DNA of 5,230 nt, taken from NCBI GenBank assembly GCA_030632305.1, contig DAOVUZ010000057.1, positions 1-5,230 of the forward strand, written 5' to 3'. Under the pieces are notes generated by a model. It was not told the origin of the DNA and ran no database searches. It worked only from the letters and a program-made list of their open reading frames with translations. Source of the DNA: Dehalococcoidales bacterium. GTDB taxonomy: Bacteria; Chloroflexota; Dehalococcoidia; Dehalococcoidales; DAOVUZ01. Both the position numbers and the translations under genes were made by a program. This document shows positions 1-4,381 of this stretch, piece after piece. Every line of letters begins with the position of its first letter. Position 1 is the stretch's first letter.

Positions 1-404
1 GCACCCAAAGCCAGGCTGGTCAAATAATTATTGGTCTTACTATCAAGGAGACTGGGCTCAACCACCGTGCCCGCGGTTACCAGGCGGATGACCTCACGCT
101 GGACCAAGCCCTTGGTCTCACCCGGTTTAGTTACCTGCTCGCAGATAGCAACCTTGTAGCCGCGGTTGATTAGCCTCGCCAGATAGTTATCCAAGGCGCG
201 ATAGGGGACGCCAGCCATAGGCACCCGATGCCCCTTACCCATCTCCCTGGAGGTCAGGACAATCTCCAGTTCCTTAGAGGCAAGCCTGGCATCGTCGTCA
301 AAGGTCTCGTAGAAGTCCCCGAGGCGGAAGAGGACAATTGCCTGGGGATACTTTCGCTTAATCCTGAGGTATTGCTGTCGGATAGGGGTCGAACCCTCTT
401 TCAT
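1..404 (-). CDS. mutS: DNA mismatch repair protein MutS, N-terminal part (cut by window edge)
   Basis: MutS recognises base mismatches and small loops in DNA and recruits MutL. Only the first 134 residues are visible, about a sixth of the usual 850 or so, and they correspond to the mismatch-recognition domain I. Seen: the frame reads LFRLGDFYETFDDDA at about residues 25-39, which holds the Phe-X-Glu mismatch-reading motif as F31 and E33. It then reads MAGVPYRALDNYLARLI and GYKVAICEQV, followed by REVIRLVTAGTV and a TNNYLTSL stretch, all in the order typical of MutS. The ATG at 402-404 is the only possible start, since an in-frame TAG lies 12 bases upstream of it. There is no good Shine-Dalgarno sequence. 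The gene lies downstream of nfnB on the same strand but about 350 bases away, so it probably has its own promoter. The ATPase domain lies outside the window. Confidence 0.95.
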   Translation of the reverse strand, partial: MKEGSTPIRQQYLRIKRKYPQAIVLFRLGDFYETFDDDARLASKELEIVLTSREMGKGHRVPMAGVPYRALDNYLARLINRGYKVAICEQVTKPGETKGLVQREVIRLVTAGTVVEPSLLDSKTNNYLTSLALG

Positions 405-751
405 CTTGAGCTTATTCTACTAGAATTTTTAGCTAAAAGAAATAAGGGAGTATTTGCCCTAACCTTTAATGGGGAAATTCGTTATAACTTTATGAAGTAA
501 GCACCATCAGGAAACGGTGCCAGGAGGGCAAGGGATAAAATGGCTAATCATATAAGGATAATTTTACTGTGGCTGAGATGGAATTTTATGTCTCAGGAGA
601 AGAAATATGTCTACCTGTGGAATCGGACAAGAAATGAGATGTAAACACCTCCCCGGCAGGTAAGACTGGCTCCCTGATTAGATAGAGTTAATGCCTTATT
701 TATCCACCCCATCCCTCTTAGATATCCTAGCAATATTGAACTAAAAAAACC
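405..751. other. Spacer between nfnB and mutS, no convincing gene
   Basis: This is an AT-rich stretch with no long open frame on either strand. It should carry the mutS promoter on the minus strand. The best -10-like sequence I see is TATAAC (minus strand of 481-486), but no good -35 stands 16-18 bases from it, so I do not call a promoter. A short inverted repeat, GCACC/GGTGC, lies at 501-520. Between 540 and 663, three overlapping plus-strand frames of 34, 23 and 18 codons each follow a purine-rich Shine-Dalgarno-like sequence. I list them as a finding, not as genes. A run of seven A at 742-748 (T on the minus strand) just after the nfnB stop has no stem before it. Confidence 0.6.
501..520. 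repeat. Short inverted repeat (5-bp arms, 10-base loop)
   Basis: GCACC at 501-505 pairs perfectly with GGTGC at 516-520. It lies about 100 bases upstream of the mutS start, next to a TATAAC sequence on the minus strand (481-486), so it could be an operator for mutS. There is no T-run on either side, so it is not a terminator. Five base pairs can arise by chance. Confidence 0.3.
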
Positions 752-2149
752 TTATCCCCTCAAATACTTATCAATATCGGCGGCGGCACGTTTGCCGGCG
801 CCCATAGCGCTGATTACGGTGGCGGCGCCGGTAACAATGTCACCGCCAGCCCAGACCTTATCCTTCACTGTCTTACCGGTAGCCTCATCAGCAACCACGG
901 TGCCTCGCCTAGTAGTCTCCAGACCCTGGGTAGTAGAAGCAATAAGGGGGTTAGGCGTAGTGCCCAAGGCTACTATCACCACATCTACATCAATAACAAA
1001 CTCACTCCCCTCCTTGACCACAGGACGGCGCCGGCCGCTAGCATCAGGCTTACCCAGTTCCGTCTGGTAGCACTCCATACCAACTACCCAGTTCTGCTCA
1101 TCACCCAAAAATTGCTTGGGGTTGGTCAACAGCTTAAACTGGATACCCTCCTCCATAGCATTCTCCACTTCCTCGCGACGGGCTGGCATTTCCGCTTCGG
1201 AGCGCCGGTAGACAATATAAACCTCCTCAGCACCAAGCCTGAGAGCACACCTGGCTGAGTCCATAGCCACATTACCACCACCAATCACGGCGACCTTCTT
1301 GCCCACCTTTACCGGGGTATCATATTCAGGAAACCGATATGCCTTCATCAGATTGACCCGGGTCAGGAACTCATTTGCCGAATAGATACCGTTAAGGTTC
1401 TCACCGGGAATATCCATAAACATCGGCAGTCCGGCACCAGTGCCCAGGAAAACAGCGCCATAACCATTATTCAGTAACTCATCTATAGTTACCAATTTAC
1501 CCACCACCGAGTCCAGTTTAAGCTCTACCCCCAAAGAAGTAACAAAGTCAACCTCAGCCTGAACAATCTCTTTAGGTAATCTGAACTCGGGGATACCATA
1601 CATCAATACCCCGCCGGCAGTATGCAGCGCCTCAAAAAGGGTAACACTATGCCCCAGCTTAACCAAATCAGCTGCCGCAGTTAAACTGGCTGGCCCCGAG
1701 CCGACCACCGCCACCCGTTTACCAGTTGGTGTCGGTTTGGCTATCGGGGAGTTTAATGACTTCTTATTAGCCCGCTCCCAGTCAGCCACATACCGCTCTA
1801 AACGACCAATAGCAATGGGCGCCTCCCTTTTAGCCAGAGAGCAGGTAGATTCACACTGTATCTCTTGAGGACAGACCCGCCCGCAGATACCAGGCAGGCT
1901 ATTCTTACCTTTAAGTATCCTTACTGCTTCAGGCATATCCCCGTCCCGTATAGCCTTGATAAAATCGGGAATATCTACATCGACTGGGCAACCCTCAACA
2001 CAATTGCGCTTGGGACACTGGATGCAGCGGCTTGCCTCAGCTTCAGCCTGCTGAGTACTGTAGCCCAGAGCAACTTCATTAAAATTCTTGCCCCGCAGTT
2101 TGGGGTCCTGCCTTGGCATCGGCTCCCGGTTCAGATTAAGTTTTGCCAT
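752..2149 (-). CDS. nfnB: GltD-like FAD/NADPH iron-sulfur oxidoreductase, NfnB (SudA, 'GltA') large subunit
   Basis: This is the large subunit of the NADH-dependent ferredoxin:NADP+ oxidoreductase type. In studied Nfn enzymes it carries the bifurcating FAD, two [4Fe-4S] clusters and the NADP(H) and ferredoxin sites in the cytoplasm. At 465 residues it has the usual length. Seen: two cysteine groups, C42/C45/C50/C54 and C89/C93/C99/C103, for iron-sulfur clusters. A first Rossmann loop, GSGPAS, lies at 150-155 (FAD) and a second, GGGNVAMD, at 290-297 (NADPH). These are followed by YRRSEAEMPARREEVE near 314-329 and a C-terminal AGGDIVTGAATVI stretch near 434-446 that closes the FAD site. AAGG at 2157-2160 stands 7 bases before the ATG. 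It follows nfnA by 21 bases, which indicates one transcript. It is often annotated as glutamate synthase small subunit, but no GltB large subunit is in the window, and the nfnA partner argues for the Nfn role. Confidence 0.93.
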   Translation of the reverse strand: MAKLNLNREPMPRQDPKLRGKNFNEVALGYSTQQAEAEASRCIQCPKRNCVEGCPVDVDIPDFIKAIRDGDMPEAVRILKGKNSLPGICGRVCPQEIQCESTCSLAKREAPIAIGRLERYVADWERANKKSLNSPIAKPTPTGKRVAVVGSGPASLTAAADLVKLGHSVTLFEALHTAGGVLMYGIPEFRLPKEIVQAEVDFVTSLGVELKLDSVVGKLVTIDELLNNGYGAVFLGTGAGLPMFMDIPGENLNGIYSANEFLTRVNLMKAYRFPEYDTPVKVGKKVAVIGGGNVAMDSARCALRLGAEEVYIVYRRSEAEMPARREEVENAMEEGIQFKLLTNPKQFLGDEQNWVVGMECYQTELGKPDASGRRRPVVKEGSEFVIDVDVVIVALGTTPNPLIASTTQGLETTRRGTVVADEATGKTVKDKVWAGGDIVTGAATVISAMGAGKRAAADIDKYLRG

Positions 2150-2170
2150 ATATTTACCTTCGGCATCTAC

Positions 2171-3010
2171 TCAAGAACTACCACCAAATTGAGACTGCCA
2201 TTTTTCAAAGGAACATTTCTCTTCATCAAGATAGATACGCTGACGGGCAAAGAGTAAATCCCAATCTACCTGATGTCCATCAAAATCAGCGCCGTCCACA
2301 CAAGCAAATTTGGTTTCGCCGCCAACAGATACCCGACAGCAACCACACATACCAGTGCCATCAACCATTATCGGGTTCAGGCTGACAATGGTTTTAACCC
2401 CAAAAGGCAGTGTGGTTTTGGCACAGAATTTCATCATAATACTGGGACCAATGGCAATCACCCGGTCAATGGTGTCACTACCTTCAAGCAGCTCCTTCAG
2501 TGGTTCAGTTACCAGCCCCTTGCGAGCATAAGAGCCATCATCAGTAGTAACTATTAGCTGGTCACTGACGCTACGCAGTTCATCCTCCCAAAAGATGAGG
2601 GCTTTGTTTCGTGCCCCCATAATTGAAATAACCTTATTCCCTTTCTCCCTCATAGCTCTGGCAATAGGCATTATGGTAGCCACGGCAAATCCTCCGGCAA
2701 CACAGACCACAGTGCCAAATTTATCAATGTGGGTAGGTAAACCCAGTGGACCGATAAAATCAGTGATAAAGTCGCCAGCTTTCAGCAAAGCCAGCCGATG
2801 GGTGGTTGTTCCCACCTCCATAAAAACGATGGTAATACTACCCTCTTCCCTATCCCAATCGGCAATTGTTAATGGGATACGTTCACCCTTTTCGTCAATC
2901 CTGATAACAACAAACTGCCCTGCCTGAGCCTTCTTCGCCACGTCAGGCACCCCAACCTTGAACAGATGGATATTGGGCACCAAGTCTTGTTTCAATAATA
3001 TCTCATACAC
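2171..3010 (-). CDS. nfnA: Ferredoxin-NADP reductase-like flavoprotein with [2Fe-2S] site, NfnA (SudB) small subunit
   Basis: This is the small subunit partner of NfnB. In the family it binds FAD, NAD(H) and one [2Fe-2S] cluster held by one Asp and three Cys. At 279 residues it has the usual length. Seen: the FAD-binding RIPLTIAD at 44-51, GPLG at 87-90, an NAD-binding region AGGFAVATIMPIARAM at 105-120, and VTTDDGS at 154-160. A C-terminal cluster site reads DGTGMCGCCR at 217-226, with C237 further on. By family knowledge D217, C222, C225 and C237 are the ligands, and C224 is an additional cysteine. The start must be the GTG at 3008-3010: the codon just before it is TAG, and AGGGGGG sits 9 bases upstream. 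The nearby ATG at 3006 is in another frame and stops after four codons. Odd: the nucleotide loop, usually GGGVG, reads AGGFA. Homology to the PyrK and sulfide dehydrogenase families is expected, but the paired NfnB favours Nfn. Confidence 0.92.
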   Translation of the reverse strand: MYEILLKQDLVPNIHLFKVGVPDVAKKAQAGQFVVIRIDEKGERIPLTIADWDREEGSITIVFMEVGTTTHRLALLKAGDFITDFIGPLGLPTHIDKFGTVVCVAGGFAVATIMPIARAMREKGNKVISIMGARNKALIFWEDELRSVSDQLIVTTDDGSYARKGLVTEPLKELLEGSDTIDRVIAIGPSIMMKFCAKTTLPFGVKTIVSLNPIMVDGTGMCGCCRVSVGGETKFACVDGADFDGHQVDWDLLFARQRIYLDEEKCSFEKWQSQFGGSS

Positions 3011-3019
3011 CTATTTTAA

Positions 3020-3026
3020 CCCCCCT
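3020..3026 (-). promoter_or_regulatory. Ribosome binding site that fixes the GTG start of nfnA
   Basis: On the minus strand the sequence AGGGGGG ends 9 bases before the GTG at 3010. With the in-frame TAG immediately before that GTG, it leaves no other start for nfnA. Confidence 0.7.
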
Positions 3027-3028
3027 AA

Positions 3029-3042
3029 CCGGTCTTAACCGG
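3029..3042 (-). repeat. Hairpin CCGGT-4-ACCGG next to the nfnA ribosome binding site
   Basis: Perfect 5-bp arms with a 4-base loop lie just 5' of the nfnA Shine-Dalgarno in the transcript. The same bases form a direct repeat: TAACCGG at 3026-3032 and again at 3036-3042, exactly 10 bases apart, with a third partial copy AACCG at 3043-3047. It could be a folded leader element or a binding site with one-turn spacing. No experiment or family match supports either reading. Confidence 0.4.
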
Positions 3043-3194
3043 AACCGATGGTAATGCCAGTAAGAAAATTTGGAGCCTAAAGGCACACGTTAAGCTGCTC
3101 TTTCTTTTTCAGGCAGATAGCCCAGATCGTCTTGCACCATACTTTAGAACCGAGATTAAAGCTCCCCTCTACTCATAGTGCAGGCTCAGAATAT

Positions 3195-3205
3195 GTGATA
3201 ATCAC
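3195..3205. repeat. Perfect palindrome GTGAT-A-ATCAC
   Basis: This is a perfect 5+1+5 palindrome in the divergent spacer, about 185 bases upstream of the nfnA start. It overlaps a wider TGTGA-7-TCACA symmetry at 3194-3210, similar to a CRP-type half-site pair but with one base too many between the halves. It is a plausible operator for an unknown regulator; chance is not excluded. Confidence 0.35.
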
Positions 3206-3229
3206 TCACACTTGCTCAACTAAAATCAT

Positions 3230-3258
3230 AATTTATCACTGAATAGTGAATAATTCAA
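3230..3258 (-). promoter_or_regulatory. Candidate promoter for nfnAB with a palindrome in its spacer
   Basis: On the minus strand TTGAAT (3253-3258) and TAAATT (3230-3235) are 17 bases apart, each matching four of six consensus positions. The palindrome TCACT-4-AGTGA at 3236-3249 lies wholly between them, as an operator would. The -35-like sequence falls in a direct repeat of TTCAACC (3254-3260 and 3265-3271, read on the plus strand). It would give a leader of about 210 bases. The match is weak, and in AT-rich DNA such pairs are common. Confidence 0.25.
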
Positions 3259-3281
3259 CCCCTTTTCAACCTTTAAGCCCA

Positions 3282-3310
3282 TTGCCTAACAGCCACTAAG
3301 GGTATAAGAT
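3282..3310 (+). promoter_or_regulatory. Candidate promoter for remA-gmk
   Basis: TTGCCT at 3282-3287 and TAAGAT at 3305-3310 are 17 bases apart, each with four of six consensus matches, inside an AT-rich run containing TATAAG and TAATATAAG. It would give a leader of about 160 bases that includes the inverted repeat at 3406-3438. A second -10-like sequence, TATAAA at 3451-3456, closer to remA has no -35 partner. Confidence 0.25.
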
Positions 3311-3405
3311 TAATATAAGCACCATGAAATAACGCAAAAAGGGGGTGATATATCGCTAAAAATTAAATTTATCTCGGCTAGTTAATCAAGTAGTCAGATA
3401 ATTCT

Positions 3406-3438
3406 AGATTAGGCAATAAAGCAACAAAAGCCTAATCT
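3406..3438 (+). repeat. 9-bp perfect inverted repeat in the remA leader
   Basis: AGATTAGGC at 3406-3414 is perfectly complementary to GCCTAATCT at 3430-3438, with a 15-base A-rich loop and one further possible U-G pair outside. It ends 40 bases before the remA ATG. No T-run follows, so it is not an intrinsic terminator. It could be an operator or an RNA stem in the leader. It contains two of the four GCCTAA copies of this spacer. Confidence 0.55.
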
Positions 3439-3466
3439 GATGTTAATAATTATAAAGTAATCTCCC

Positions 3467-3473
3467 GGGGTGA
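3467..3473 (+). promoter_or_regulatory. Ribosome binding site that decides the remA start
   Basis: GGGGTGA matches the extended Shine-Dalgarno and stands 5 bases before the ATG at 3479. It overlaps the GTG at 3470, which therefore looks like part of the ribosome binding site and not the start. The region before that GTG has no purine-rich site. Confidence 0.65.
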
Positions 3474-3478
3474 AAGTA

Positions 3479-3748
3479 ATGCTTACAGAACTGGTTCATA
3501 TTGGATTCGGTAATATACTAGCCATGAGCAGGGTTATTGCTATAGCTACACCAAACTCAGCACCTATGAAACGTACCATTCAGGAGGTAAGAAACAAGGG
3601 GCTACTAATTGATATGACCAATGGCAAAAGAACAAAGGCAGTTATCATCACCGATAGCGGGCATATCATTCTAGCGGCACTTGCCCCAGAAACTATCGCT
3701 GGCAGGTTACAAGCAAGTCGAGGCGGTTCAGTTCTAAAACCAGAGTAA
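3479..3748 (+). CDS. remA: RemA / DUF370 family DNA-binding regulator
   Basis: RemA is a small DNA-binding protein, best known in Bacillus subtilis as an activator of biofilm matrix genes. Its role outside Firmicutes is unclear. Seen: almost the whole 89-residue protein follows the family pattern, with LVHIGFGNILAMSRVIAI (5-22), SAPMKRTIQE (27-36), GLLIDMTNGKRTKAVIITDSGHIIL (41-65) and APETIAGRL (69-77). From memory of the Bacillus work, R18, R50 and R51 matter for DNA binding; here they read R18, K50 and R51, and the numbering fits only if the ATG at 3479 is the start. An upstream GTG at 3470 would add three residues but sits in the Shine-Dalgarno. One base separates its stop from gmk, the same neighbour as in Bacillus, so the two are probably co-transcribed. 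There is no signal peptide or membrane segment. Confidence 0.93.
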   Translation: MLTELVHIGFGNILAMSRVIAIATPNSAPMKRTIQEVRNKGLLIDMTNGKRTKAVIITDSGHIILAALAPETIAGRLQASRGGSVLKPE

Positions 3749-3749
3749 A

Positions 3750-4376
3750 ATGATGGAAAAGGCGAGCCATAAAAAAACCGCTGAAGAAAGGCCGTTATTC
3801 ATAGTTCTCTCCGGTCCCTCAGGAATAGGCAAAGATGCAATTTTAGCCAGGATGAAGGAATCAGATTACCCCCTTGAATATATTACCACGGTAACTACAC
3901 GGCCTCGGCGAGCTAAAGAAAGAGATAATGTAGACTACCACTTTATCTCAACGGAAAGCTTCCAGGGGATGATTAGTGGTAACGAGTTACTGGAGTGGGC
4001 TAATGTCTATGGCAATTGGTATGGGGTGCCCAAGGGAGCGGTAAAACAAGCATTAGACAAGGGGCGAGATACAATAGTAAAGGTTGACATTCAAGGAGCC
4101 GCCACTATTAAGAAAATCCTGCCTCAAGCGGTATTTATCTTTCTCATGCCGGCATCAATGGAGGAACTGGCGCTAAGGCTCAAGCAGCGCCATACTGAAT
4201 CACCCTCCGACTTAACATTACGCACCAAAACTGCGGAGGAAGAAATAAAACAACTACCCCTACTTGACTACATAGTAGTGAACAAACAGGATGAAATTGA
4301 CCTAGCGGTATCTGAGATTAAGGCTATCATTACTGCCGAGAAGTGCCGGGTAGCTCCCAGAGAGATTACTTTATAA
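3750..4376 (+). CDS. gmk: Guanylate kinase
   Basis: Gmk transfers phosphate from ATP to GMP, giving GDP in the cytoplasm, and is essential for GTP and dGTP supply. Its 208 residues fit the family. Seen: the P-loop SGPSGIGKD at 21-29; the GMP-binding stretch TTVTTRPRR at 46-54 with VDYHF at 61-65; LLEWANVYGNWYGVP at 80-94; VDIQGAATIKK at 112-122; FLMPASMEEL at 131-140; and an arginine-bearing lid, RLKQRHTESPSDLTLRTKTAEEEI, at about 143-166. It has some 14 extra residues before the first strand, lysine- and glutamate-rich, so translation might also begin at the second ATG (3753). There is no clear Shine-Dalgarno. The start lies one base after the remA stop, which points to translational coupling. 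The wording of the lid and the C-terminal CRVAPREI is what I associate with Chloroflexota Gmk. Confidence 0.96.
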   Translation: MMEKASHKKTAEERPLFIVLSGPSGIGKDAILARMKESDYPLEYITTVTTRPRRAKERDNVDYHFISTESFQGMISGNELLEWANVYGNWYGVPKGAVKQALDKGRDTIVKVDIQGAATIKKILPQAVFIFLMPASMEELALRLKQRHTESPSDLTLRTKTAEEEIKQLPLLDYIVVNKQDEIDLAVSEIKAIITAEKCRVAPREITL

Positions 4377-4381
4377 GCTAG

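Larger units (their letters stand above)
3011..3478. other. Divergent regulatory spacer between nfnA and remA
   Basis: This 468-base AT-rich stretch has no supported gene. It should carry the promoters of nfnAB (minus) and remA-gmk (plus). It is dense in short symmetrical or repeated motifs: TAACCGG twice 10 bases apart, a GTGAT-A-ATCAC palindrome at 3195-3205, a TCACT-4-AGTGA palindrome at 3236-3249, TTCAACC twice 11 bases apart (3254-3260 and 3265-3271), and a 9-bp inverted repeat at 3406-3438. The hexamer GCCTAA or its complement occurs four times. The longest notable small frame is a 16-residue minus-strand peptide at 3090-3140, which I do not accept as a gene. Confidence 0.7.

Noticed and set aside
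228..500. 90-codon open frame on the plus strand
   Set aside because: Most of it lies opposite mutS and its product has no recognisable features; it is a shadow frame.
742..748. T-run on the minus strand right after the nfnB stop
   Set aside because: There is no GC-rich stem before it, so it does not qualify as an intrinsic terminator.
792..2927. Several plus-strand open frames of 70-130 codons opposite nfnB and nfnA
   Set aside because: They lie against genes with full motif sets and translate to low-sense, proline/threonine-rich products without ribosome binding sites.
3004..3006. ATG near the nfnA start
   Set aside because: It is in a different frame from nfnA and meets a stop after four codons; the GTG at 3010 is the start.
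3090..3140. 16-residue minus-strand peptide with DDLGYLPEKERAA, faintly like the Walker B of IstB-type ATPases
   Set aside because: Too short, bounded by in-frame stops, no ribosome binding site and no flanking IS ends; likely chance, at best a relic.
3194..3210. CRP-like site TGTGA-7-TCACA
   Set aside because: The canonical spacing is six bases, the host probably lacks an E. coli-type CRP site preference, and the inner palindrome explains the symmetry better.
3324..3332. Minimal frame ATG-AAA-TAA
   Set aside because: No ribosome binding site precedes it and nothing suggests a start-stop element.
3470..3472. GTG as remA start
   Set aside because: It lies within the GGGGTGA ribosome binding site, and family numbering fits the ATG at 3479.
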